Both the position numbers and the translations under genes were made by a program. DNA of 5,735 bases, from NCBI GenBank assembly GCA_027729865.1, contig JAQCBM010000135.1:1-5735 (forward strand), in the 5' to 3' direction. Within the stretch, counting starts at the first letter, position 1. Every line of letters begins with the position of its first letter. Positions 1 to 5,599 of the stretch are shown here, piece by piece. The notes under the pieces are model-generated. The model was not told the DNA's origin. It saw nothing but the letters and a program-made list of their open reading frames with translations, and did not search any database. Origin of the DNA: Actinomycetota bacterium (GTDB lineage: Bacteria > Actinomycetota > Actinomycetes > S36-B12).

Positions 1-2
1 CC

Positions 3-197
3 ACCTCAGAGTTGGTCGAGTCCGGTTCACCGTTCGCGACCCTCGTGGCCAACTTCGAGTGGACCAACGCGGATCAGAACCAGGTAGCTGCAGCAATCGA
101 GGGTGGCGCAACACCTGAGCAGGCAGCGGCAGACTGGATCGCCGCCAACACCGACCGGGTGAACGCCTGGTTGGAGGGCACAGGCGGCAGCCTGTAG
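3..197 (+). CDS. Glycine betaine/proline ABC transporter substrate-binding protein, C-terminal fragment
   Basis: The frame is open from the window edge to a TAG at 195-197, giving the last 64 residues of a longer protein. The family delivers quaternary amines such as glycine betaine, proline betaine or choline to a membrane permease and ATPase for osmoprotection or nutrient uptake. In Gram-positives it is usually a secreted lipoprotein. The visible signature is the family's typical C-terminal helix pair: FEWTNADQNQVAAAIEGG, then TPEQAAADWIAAN, then DRVNAWLEG. This parallels the common 'WTNEDQN...GMSPEEAAEKWIEENPDKVDEWL' ending of OpuAC/ProX-type proteins. The N-terminus and the binding-pocket tryptophans lie outside the window, so the ligand cannot be judged. 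It is probably the last gene of its transport operon, since a strong terminator follows 16 bp after the stop. Confidence 0.8.
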   Translation, partial: TSELVESGSPFATLVANFEWTNADQNQVAAAIEGGATPEQAAADWIAANTDRVNAWLEGTGGSL

Positions 198-213
198 TTC
201 CTCGAAACACTAG

Positions 214-250
214 GTGCGGGGTCCCGGTTTCCGGGGCCCCGCACTTTTTT
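214..250 (+). terminator. Rho-independent terminator after the transporter gene
   Basis: A 14-bp stem pairs 214-227 with 231-244. Its only non-Watson-Crick pair is a single G-U wobble. The loop is TTT (228-230), and six T's follow directly (245-250). The stem is GC-rich and the T-tract starts right at its base, so this is a textbook intrinsic terminator. It separates the transporter gene from the downstream ligase gene, so the ligase needs its own promoter in 251-311 or depends on read-through. Confidence 0.92.
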
Positions 251-288
251 GTCCAAACCCATGCCAGCGAGGCGCGTCGTTGCCACAC

Positions 289-311
289 TGGGCCTCTCGA
301 ATGGAGGCCCG
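289..311 (+). promoter_or_regulatory. Leader hairpin that encloses the ligase ribosome-binding site
   Basis: GGGCCTC at 290-296 and GAGGCCC at 304-310 are perfect reverse complements. A further T-G wobble pair (297/303) sits inside and another (289/311) outside, leaving a loop of about 5 nt (298-302). The 3' arm contains the Shine-Dalgarno sequence GGAGG (303-307), 4 nt before the ATG at 312. If the hairpin forms in the mRNA, the ribosome-binding site is paired. That suggests translational control, but the pairing alone does not prove function. I see no convincing -35/-10 pair in 251-311. Confidence 0.5.
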
Positions 312-1859
312 ATGATCATTCACCGCAGCCCTTTGCCCGATGTTGCAATCCCGGATGTCACCATCACGGAATTCGTGCTTCGAGAGGCAAGCAGAGTCCC
401 TGACCGTCCCGCTCTGATTGATGGGCCTAGCGGTCGCACCTACACCTACGCGCAGTTATCCGGCGCGATCCGTGCCTTCGCGGGTGGCCTGTGCGCGCGG
501 GGCCTGGGACCGGGATCGACCATCGCCTTGATGTCCCCCAACATTCCTGAGTTCGCGATCGTCTTCCACGGTGCGGCCGTAGCTGGCGTTGCGGTGAGCA
601 CCATCAACCCCACCTACACGGCGGAGGAAGTTGCCTTCCAACTCAAGGACTCCGGTTCAACCCTCCTCATCACTATTGCCATGTTCGCCGAGACAGCTGT
701 GCAGGCATCCGAAGATGCGGGTGTCGAGGAGGTGCTCATCATCGGTGATCCTCCCGAGGGGTTGGCATCATTCACGACCTTGATGGGTGATCCGATCGCG
801 CAGGTGGACGTGGATCCGGGTAATCAGATCGTGGTTCTCCCCTACTCGTCAGGCACTACAGGTTTTCCCAAGGGAGTGATGCTCACGCACACGAACCTCG
901 TAGCGAACCTCGTGCAGTGCGAGGGCGCTCTGGATGTCCAAGACGGCGAGGTAGTGCTGGCCGTACTGCCGTTCTTCCACATTTACGGCATGCAAGTCTT
1001 GATGAACTTCTTCTTGAGCCGAGGCTCCACGATCGTGACAGTGCCGCGCTTCGACCTGCAGCAGTGCCTTGAACTGATCCAACAGCACCGCATCACCCGA
1101 CTCTTTGCCGTGCCTCCGATTGTCCTGGCTCTTGCGAAGCATCCCCTCGTCGATCAGTACGACCTTTCCAGCCTGCGGCAGGTCTTCTCCGGTGCCGCTC
1201 CGCTCGGAGCTGAACTCGCCCAGGAAGCCTCGAATCGCATCAACTGTGAGGTAGTCCAGGGCTATGGCATGACCGAGATGAGCCCGGTGTCGCACGTGAC
1301 GCGCATGGGTGGCTTCAAACCTGGGACGTGCGGCGTCACCGTGGCGAACACCGAATGCCGCATCGTCGATGCCGAGGGTGGAGAAGATCAAGGAGTCGGA
1401 GCCGTGGGGGAGCTGTGGGTCCGCGGCCCACAAGTCATGAAGGGCTACCTGAACAACCCTGAGGCAACCGCCGAGACCATCGACGCCGACGGTTGGCTGC
1501 ATACCGGTGACGTGGCTTTCATCGATGAAGACGGACACATGACGATCGTGGATCGAGTCAAGGAACTCATCAAGTTCAAGGGATTCCAGGTTGCCCCTGC
1601 GGAACTTGAAGCTCTGCTGCTCACCCATCCAGCGATCGCGGACGCCGCCGTGGTGGGCGTTCCAGACGAGGAAGCAGGGGAAAGACCCCAAGCATTCGTG
1701 GTGGTCAAGGAGGGCCAGCAACTGAGCGCCGAGGACGTCACCGCTTTCACGGCAGAACACGTGGCTACCTACAAGGTCATCCACGATGTGGTCTTCACGG
1801 ACGCTATCCCGAAGTCTGCATCCGGCAAGATCCTGCGACGCCTACTGAGAGATAACTGA
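312..1859 (+). CDS. 4-coumarate:CoA ligase-like acyl-CoA synthetase (AMP-forming)
   Basis: This is a 515-residue member of the ANL adenylating superfamily. It activates a carboxylic acid with ATP to an acyl-AMP and transfers the acyl group to CoA, in the cytoplasm. All core motifs are present: P-loop YSSGTTGFPKG (178-188), PFFHIYG (220-226), SGAAPLG (293-299), GYGMTE (317-322), HTGD with the ribose-binding Asp (397-400), hinge DRVKELIKFKG (414-424), and PKSASGK with the catalytic Lys506. The sequence IKFKGFQVAPAELE is typical of 4-coumarate:CoA ligases and close fatty acyl-CoA ligases. Length is normal and nothing is broken. I chose the ATG at 312 because GGAGG lies just upstream and MIIHRSPLPDVAIPDVTITEFV matches the usual family N-terminus. 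An in-frame TTG at 249 and an ATG at 261 lack a ribosome-binding site. The substrate (aromatic or fatty acid) cannot be fixed from motifs. A lipoprotein gene follows 20 bp downstream, probably cotranscribed. Confidence 0.93.
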   Translation: MIIHRSPLPDVAIPDVTITEFVLREASRVPDRPALIDGPSGRTYTYAQLSGAIRAFAGGLCARGLGPGSTIALMSPNIPEFAIVFHGAAVAGVAVSTINPTYTAEEVAFQLKDSGSTLLITIAMFAETAVQASEDAGVEEVLIIGDPPEGLASFTTLMGDPIAQVDVDPGNQIVVLPYSSGTTGFPKGVMLTHTNLVANLVQCEGALDVQDGEVVLAVLPFFHIYGMQVLMNFFLSRGSTIVTVPRFDLQQCLELIQQHRITRLFAVPPIVLALAKHPLVDQYDLSSLRQVFSGAAPLGAELAQEASNRINCEVVQGYGMTEMSPVSHVTRMGGFKPGTCGVTVANTECRIVDAEGGEDQGVGAVGELWVRGPQVMKGYLNNPEATAETIDADGWLHTGDVAFIDEDGHMTIVDRVKELIKFKGFQVAPAELEALLLTHPAIADAAVVGVPDEEAGERPQAFVVVKEGQQLSAEDVTAFTAEHVATYKVIHDVVFTDAIPKSASGKILRRLLRDN

Positions 1860-1879
1860 CCATATGGTGGACTGAGCCC

Positions 1880-2662
1880 GTGAAGTGGCCAGTGGCGATA
1901 CTTGCCTTTTCCGCACTGGTCCTCACCGGTTGCAGCGCGGCCCAAGACGACCAGTCGGTGGAAGTTTCCGTACCCACGCTCTCCGAATCGGCCTCTCCAG
2001 CCCCGACTAAGGAGATGCAAACTCTGGCAACGCCGCTGGAACTGTGGCAGCAAGCACTCGACAAAACTGCGCAGGCCAACACAACAACCATCGAAATCCA
2101 ACTCATCACCAATGTGGAGGGATTTGAGCGGATTATCGCCGGTGTTGGCTACGTGGACATGGCCCAGGAATTCGGTGATATCACGTGGACAGATGACCTC
2201 GGAACCACTCGAGAAGTCATCACAGCAAACGGGCATTTCCTTGAACTTGACGGCACCTGGCTCGAACTTGCCGGCGACAGCACACTTCCGACAACCGTTG
2301 CATTCAATCCCTTCGCCGGTCTTGCTGACGCCACCAACGTGGTCGAAGTGGGAACTGAGGATGTTGAAGGAGTGCCCACTATCCGGCTGGATGCTGATCT
2401 CAGCCCAAGCGACGGCACTCTCATCATGGGCTTCAGCAAGGAAGAGCTCACAGTCTTCAATGAGACTGCCGATGCCTCCCTCATCGCAACAATGTGGGTC
2501 GATGGTGATGGTCACATAGTGCGGATAGTGCGCGAATACGCCGCATCAAGCATTGATGGTGACCCCATCAACGCCACCAACCTCTACCTGCTCTCCGATG
2601 TCGGTGAGACCCGACCGATCGAGATTCCCGAGACTGCAGACGCGATTCCCGCTCCGGTCTAG
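1880..2662 (+). CDS. LppX/LprG-like lipoprotein
   Basis: The product has 260 residues and starts at a GTG, with SD-like GGTGG (1866-1870) 9 nt upstream. The N-terminus is a lipoprotein signal peptide: Lys2, a hydrophobic run, and the lipobox LTGC at 15-18, so Cys18 should be lipid-modified and anchor the mature protein outside the membrane. A flexible Ser/Thr/Pro/Glu-rich linker follows (about 19-45). The rest looks like the half-barrel LolA/LppX fold: a helix around 52-66, alternating strands, FLELDGTWLEL (120-130), MWVDGDGHIVRIV (205-217), and a closing segment LYLLSDVGETRPIEIP (235-250) that resembles the 'YSDYGEPVxIEAP' ending of LppX/LprA/F/G proteins. Known members bind or carry lipids in mycobacteria; that role is an inference here. 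It sits 20 bp after the acyl-CoA ligase, which fits a lipid-linked job. Its stop codon overlaps the stop of the convergent hydrolase gene. Confidence 0.78.
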   Translation: MKWPVAILAFSALVLTGCSAAQDDQSVEVSVPTLSESASPAPTKEMQTLATPLELWQQALDKTAQANTTTIEIQLITNVEGFERIIAGVGYVDMAQEFGDITWTDDLGTTREVITANGHFLELDGTWLELAGDSTLPTTVAFNPFAGLADATNVVEVGTEDVEGVPTIRLDADLSPSDGTLIMGFSKEELTVFNETADASLIATMWVDGDGHIVRIVREYAASSIDGDPINATNLYLLSDVGETRPIEIPETADAIPAPV

Positions 2663-3357
2663 GCGCGGCAGACGTCCAGGAATGCGTCGATCAGGGGGCG
2701 ATCGATCACTCGTCGGTCAGGGTGTTCAGGATGCCACTGGACACCTACCGCAAATCCAGCCTGGGGCATTTCGACCACTTCGACGGTGTCGTCTGGAGCC
2801 CACCCGGTGATCACCAAGTCACCAGCGTCCTTGATTGACTGGTGGTGGAAGGAATTCACGGTGATGTCCTGCGCGCCGAAAATATTCGCGATTCGTGATC
2901 CCGGCTCCAATCGAGCCGCGTGTTCAACAAACACCAAAGGCGCTCTCTTATGTTCCATATCAGTGACCTCAGGAAGGTGCTGATGCAAAGCTCCTCCGTG
3001 TGCTACCGCCATGATCTGTGCCCCGCGACAAATGCCTAGGAAGGGCAGATCCCGGTCCCGGGCGCCCCGGTAGAGGGCCAACTCCGACGCATCGCGAGAC
3101 TCGCGCGGCGCATCGGCCGTTTCATGCGAAATCTCTCCGTATAGGCGAGCATCAACATCTGCGCCGCCGGCGATCACGAGTCCATCGACCCGCGCCAAGA
3201 CATCAGGTGATGTGCCCGGGGGTATCAGGAGGAGGTCTGCACCCGCCTCACCGAAGACATCGAGATACCAGCGCGGGATCAATGCCGCTTCGATACTCCA
3301 CAGGCCCCACTCGGCGGGCTCGAAGTAGGTCGAGAGCCCGATTACTGGACGGCTCAT
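2659..3357 (-). CDS. puuD: Gamma-glutamyl amide hydrolase, PuuD-like (peptidase C26, class I glutamine amidotransferase fold)
   Basis: The product has 232 residues. The family cleaves gamma-glutamyl amides; E. coli PuuD releases GABA from gamma-glutamyl-GABA at the end of the putrescine pathway. The catalytic triad is intact: the nucleophile elbow FLGICRGAQ holds Cys110, and VQWHPEHPD holds His209 and Glu211. Other family marks are an N-terminal RPVIGLSTY, the oxyanion-side GLVIAGGADVDARLYGE (59-75), and TVNSFHHQSIKD (166-177). The ATG at 3355-3357 has a good AGGAG 5 nt upstream and overlaps the TGA of the regulator gene in an ATGA, so translation is probably coupled. It is the last gene of the three-gene minus-strand operon. 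Its TAG shares a CTAG with the lipoprotein stop, and no terminator is visible after it. The exact gamma-glutamyl substrate is unknown because PuuA and PuuB partners are absent here. Confidence 0.9.
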   Translation of the reverse strand: MSRPVIGLSTYFEPAEWGLWSIEAALIPRWYLDVFGEAGADLLLIPPGTSPDVLARVDGLVIAGGADVDARLYGEISHETADAPRESRDASELALYRGARDRDLPFLGICRGAQIMAVAHGGALHQHLPEVTDMEHKRAPLVFVEHAARLEPGSRIANIFGAQDITVNSFHHQSIKDAGDLVITGWAPDDTVEVVEMPQAGFAVGVQWHPEHPDRRVIDRPLIDAFLDVCRA

Positions 3358-4043
3358 GCACTCTCCTGCTCGTCGCTCGATGCGAAGAATCCCAATCGAT
3401 CAAGCACCTCGACAGCATGCCGGCCGCTCGCGGAGATATGTTGCTCCATCGAGCGTTGCGCGGCCAGAGTGTCCCGACGAGAGAACGCATCGAGGATGTC
3501 TGAGTGCTGCTGCTCCGCATCGGCCAGCCATTCAGGTGGAAGCTTGTCGTAAGGCATGGGTAAGGAACGAGACAGCAAACCCAGCATTGACAGGATGCGT
3601 TGGCTGGCGCACGCAGTATTGATCGTGCGATGGAATTCGTGATTGAGACGCTCCTGCTCGGCTACGTCCTTTGTGTTGCTCAGTCGACGATTCAGGTCAA
3701 CTAGTTTCGCTACCTCGGCATCGTCCATGCGGACAACGGCACGAGCGGCTGCAAGCCCGGCAACTTGCCCGAAGAGTTGGTAGTGATCTATAACGTCCTC
3801 GCGACTGAATGACGCGACGAAAGCACCCCGACGGGGAATGTTGTTCACTAAGCCTTCCTGGTCCAGTGCGATGAGCGCCTCGCGGACCGGCAGCCGGCTG
3901 ACACCTAAACGCTCGGCGATGGCATCCTGATCGATTCGTTCACCAGGCTTAAGGTCCCCGGACAAGATTGCGGCGCGGATGTGATCCGCAGCGTCTTCCG
4001 CCAGGTTGCGACGCCGACGAATGTGACCGCCCTGTACCGCCAT
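3354..4043 (-). CDS. GntR-family transcriptional regulator, FadR subfamily (FCD domain)
   Basis: The product has 229 residues. An N-terminal winged helix-turn-helix spans about 14-77, with the classic GntR signature GDLKPGERIDQDAIAERLGV (29-48) followed by SRLPVREALIALDQEGLV and the wing RRGAFVA (71-77). The C-terminal all-helical FCD ligand-binding domain follows (about 83-215). Likely metal or ligand-site residues are Asn134 and His138 in NHEFH, His180 in EQQH, and His202 in EQHIS; Asn134 stands where many family members have Asp. Such proteins are usually repressors released by a carboxylic acid effector. The ATG lies 2 bp after the aldehyde dehydrogenase stop, with GGGGG (4054-4058) 10 nt upstream, and the gene's end overlaps the hydrolase start. 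As the middle gene of the operon it probably controls its own transcription. E. coli uses the unrelated PuuR for this pathway. The effector is not known; a gamma-glutamyl acid or an acyl compound is a guess. Confidence 0.93.
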   Translation of the reverse strand: MAVQGGHIRRRRNLAEDAADHIRAAILSGDLKPGERIDQDAIAERLGVSRLPVREALIALDQEGLVNNIPRRGAFVASFSREDVIDHYQLFGQVAGLAAARAVVRMDDAEVAKLVDLNRRLSNTKDVAEQERLNHEFHRTINTACASQRILSMLGLLSRSLPMPYDKLPPEWLADAEQQHSDILDAFSRRDTLAAQRSMEQHISASGRHAVEVLDRLGFFASSDEQESA

Positions 4044-4045
4044 GT

Positions 4046-5548
4046 CTACTTGTCCCCCAGTTCCATCCAGGTGGTCTTGATATCGAAGAACTTATCCAAC
4101 GCATGCAAACTCTTGTCCCGGCCGAATCCGGATTGCTTGACGCCCCCAAAGGGCACCGTCAGATCGCCTTCTTCGTAGCAGTTCACCCAGACCACACCCA
4201 TCTTCAACCGTCGAGAGAAGCGGTGGGCTCGCGAGAGATCGTTCGTCCAGACCGCTGACGCCAGCCCATATGGGGTGCCGTTGGCCAGCGTGAGGGCCTC
4301 ATCTTCATCGGAGAACGTAGTGACGGCCAGGACAGGTCCGAAGAGTTCCTCTTGCGCCAGCAGTGAATCTGGTCGGACGCCGTCGACAATTGTGGGCGGG
4401 TAGTAACTGCCACCTGTTTCAGTGAGCACGGGTTCACCGCCACTGATCAGTTCTCCGCTCTCCTTGACTCCCGCCTCAAGCATCCGATGCACATTCCCCA
4501 TGTGCTGCGCACTCACGACGGCCCCGAGGGGCGCGTCTTCCGCTAGCGGGTTGGCTGGCTGCATTCCTGCCGCTATGGCCATGACTTTCTCTACGATCAC
4601 GTCATGGATGCTTTCGTGAACGAGCAGCCTCGAACCAGCAGTGCACATCTGTCCCGCGTTGTAGAAGATCGACCAGGCTGCCGTACTTGCGGCCTTATCT
4701 AGGTCCGCATCTGGGAAAACAACGTTTGCTCCCTTACCGCCCAACTCAAGCCACACCCGCTTGATGTTTGAATTCGCCGAGTACTCCAGGAACTTGCGGC
4801 CTACGGCGGTAGATCCGGTGAATGTGACGACATCCACATCGGGATGTTCGCCAAGTGCACGCCCGGCAACATGACCCAGTCCATTGACGACGTTCAGCAC
4901 TCCATCAGGCAATCCTGCTTGCTGCCCCAACTCGGCTAATAGCAATGCTGACAGGGGCGACTGCTCGGCTGGCTTCAAAACGACTGTGCACCCGGCAGCC
5001 AAAGCTGGGGCCACTTTCCACGCAGCCATCGTCAGCGGGAAATTCCATGGCACCACAGCACCCACGACCCCAGCTGGCTCGCGTTGGATGAGTGCCACCA
5101 CATCTGAGGGAACGTTGGGGATTTCGTCAAGGATCTTGTCGATCGCCTCACCGAACCACCGGATCGTGCGAACTACAGCGCGCATATCCACGTCACGCGC
5201 CTCGCGGGCTGGCTTGCCCATCTCGAGAGCGTGTAGCAGCGCTAGGTCCTCTCGACGTTCATGACACAAGTCCGCCCAGCGAATCAGTATTTCCTTGCGG
5301 GAACTCGGCGGCAGACCGGACCAGCGCCCGTCTTCGAAGGCGATCCGGGCAGCGGCCACGGCTCGATCGATGGTCGCGGCATCACCGGCGGCGACCTCGG
5401 TAACCGGCTGACCATCAATGGGGCTGGTCACGACCAAGGTATCTGGGCCGTTCTCCCACCTCCCGGCTATCAGATTGCCGGTGGGATATGCGAGGCGGTC
5501 GCGTCGAGCCACCCACTCGGGCGTGGGGGCATAGCTGGTGTTGGACAT
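4046..5548 (-). CDS. puuC: NAD(P)-dependent aldehyde dehydrogenase, PuuC-like
   Basis: The product has 500 residues and oxidises an aldehyde to an acid with NAD(P)+. The closest family I recognise is PuuC, gamma-glutamyl-gamma-aminobutyraldehyde dehydrogenase. Counting from the chosen ATG, the catalytic residues are Asn169 (VPWNFP), Lys192 (VVLKPAEQSP), Glu268 (VWLELGGK) and Cys302 (GQMCTAGSR), the same numbers as in human ALDH2, plus Glu401 in EELFGPV. The Rossmann motif FTGSTAVG is at 243-250. PuuC-like stretches include RWFGEAIDKI, LPDGVLNVVNGLGH, WTNDLSRAHRFSRRLK and DLTVPFGGVKQSGFGRDKSL, the last nearly matching E. coli PuuC. The ATG at 5546-5548 is preceded by GAGGAA (5560-5555) at 6 nt. 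A GTG at 5552-5554 adds two residues but abuts that ribosome-binding site, so I reject it. It is the first gene of the operon, 2 bp before the regulator. With PuuD downstream, a gamma-glutamyl-aminoaldehyde substrate is likely, though other amine-derived aldehydes are possible. Confidence 0.92.
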   Translation of the reverse strand: MSNTSYAPTPEWVARRDRLAYPTGNLIAGRWENGPDTLVVTSPIDGQPVTEVAAGDAATIDRAVAAARIAFEDGRWSGLPPSSRKEILIRWADLCHERREDLALLHALEMGKPAREARDVDMRAVVRTIRWFGEAIDKILDEIPNVPSDVVALIQREPAGVVGAVVPWNFPLTMAAWKVAPALAAGCTVVLKPAEQSPLSALLLAELGQQAGLPDGVLNVVNGLGHVAGRALGEHPDVDVVTFTGSTAVGRKFLEYSANSNIKRVWLELGGKGANVVFPDADLDKAASTAAWSIFYNAGQMCTAGSRLLVHESIHDVIVEKVMAIAAGMQPANPLAEDAPLGAVVSAQHMGNVHRMLEAGVKESGELISGGEPVLTETGGSYYPPTIVDGVRPDSLLAQEELFGPVLAVTTFSDEDEALTLANGTPYGLASAVWTNDLSRAHRFSRRLKMGVVWVNCYEEGDLTVPFGGVKQSGFGRDKSLHALDKFFDIKTTWMELGDK

Positions 5549-5569
5549 GGCCACTTCCTCAGCGTTGAT

Positions 5570-5588
5570 TTCTTATCAATGATACAAA
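5570..5588. promoter_or_regulatory. Candidate GntR operator in the divergent intergenic region
   Basis: An odd-centred inverted repeat has a perfect core TATCA-A-TGATA (5574-5584). Extended to 9-bp arms, it matches at 7 of 9 positions (5570-5578 against 5580-5588, centre 5579). It lies between the divergent starts at 5548 and 5595, overlaps the proposed -10 of the aldehyde dehydrogenase operon, and ends 6 nt before the GTG of the plus-strand gene. Short AT-rich palindromes next to the regulator's own operon are the usual targets of FCD-type GntR proteins. The link to the regulator at 3354-4043 is inferred from position. Confidence 0.5.
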
Positions 5589-5599
5589 TTACCTGTGAA
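5572..5599 (-). promoter_or_regulatory. Possible promoter of the aldehyde dehydrogenase-regulator-hydrolase operon
   Basis: Read on the minus strand, TTCACA (5599-5594) could be the -35 box and GATAAG (5577-5572) the -10 box, separated by 16 bp. Each resembles the sigma70-type consensus only moderately (GATAAG matches TATAAT at four positions). The -10 falls inside the inverted repeat at 5570-5588, so a bound repressor would block it. The -35 overlaps the first codons of the divergent gene. Transcription would begin just ahead of the GAGGAA ribosome-binding site. Confidence 0.35.

Noticed and set aside
249..311. Longer N-terminus for the ligase from TTG at 249 or ATG at 261
   Set aside because: The TTG overlaps the T-tract of the terminator and neither start has a Shine-Dalgarno. 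The family N-terminus begins at the ATG at 312, which has GGAGG upstream.
849..1784. A long open frame on the minus strand (311 codons) opposite the ligase gene
   Set aside because: It lies wholly inside a well-conserved acyl-CoA ligase with all catalytic motifs. The antisense translation is rich in His, Asp and Arg with no recognisable domain, as expected for a shadow of a GC-rich gene.
1859..1868. Ten-base perfect palindrome ACCATATGGT between ligase and lipoprotein, and a three-codon ATG-GTG-GAC-TGA reading frame at 1864-1875
   Set aside because: A 10-base even palindrome is short enough to occur by chance, it overlaps the ligase stop codon, and there is no neighbouring promoter. The mini-frame has no ribosome-binding site or other support.
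1769..2515. Open frame of 248 codons on the minus strand opposite the end of the ligase and the lipoprotein
   Set aside because: Both plus-strand genes have clear family or signal-peptide evidence. The antisense product has no recognisable domain and spans a gene boundary.
1902..2519. Open frame of 205 codons in another plus-strand frame within the lipoprotein gene
   Set aside because: The product is dominated by Ser, Pro and Arg in a low-complexity pattern and has no domain. The overlapping frame has a proper lipobox and LppX-like ending.
3018..3503. Plus-strand open frame of 161 codons across the hydrolase-regulator junction
   Set aside because: It is Arg- and His-rich, crosses two genes with intact motifs on the other strand, and has no recognisable domain.
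5546..5554. GTG at 5554 as the aldehyde dehydrogenase start
   Set aside because: It directly abuts GAGGAA with no spacing. The ATG six bases further on has proper spacing and gives the usual 500-residue length.
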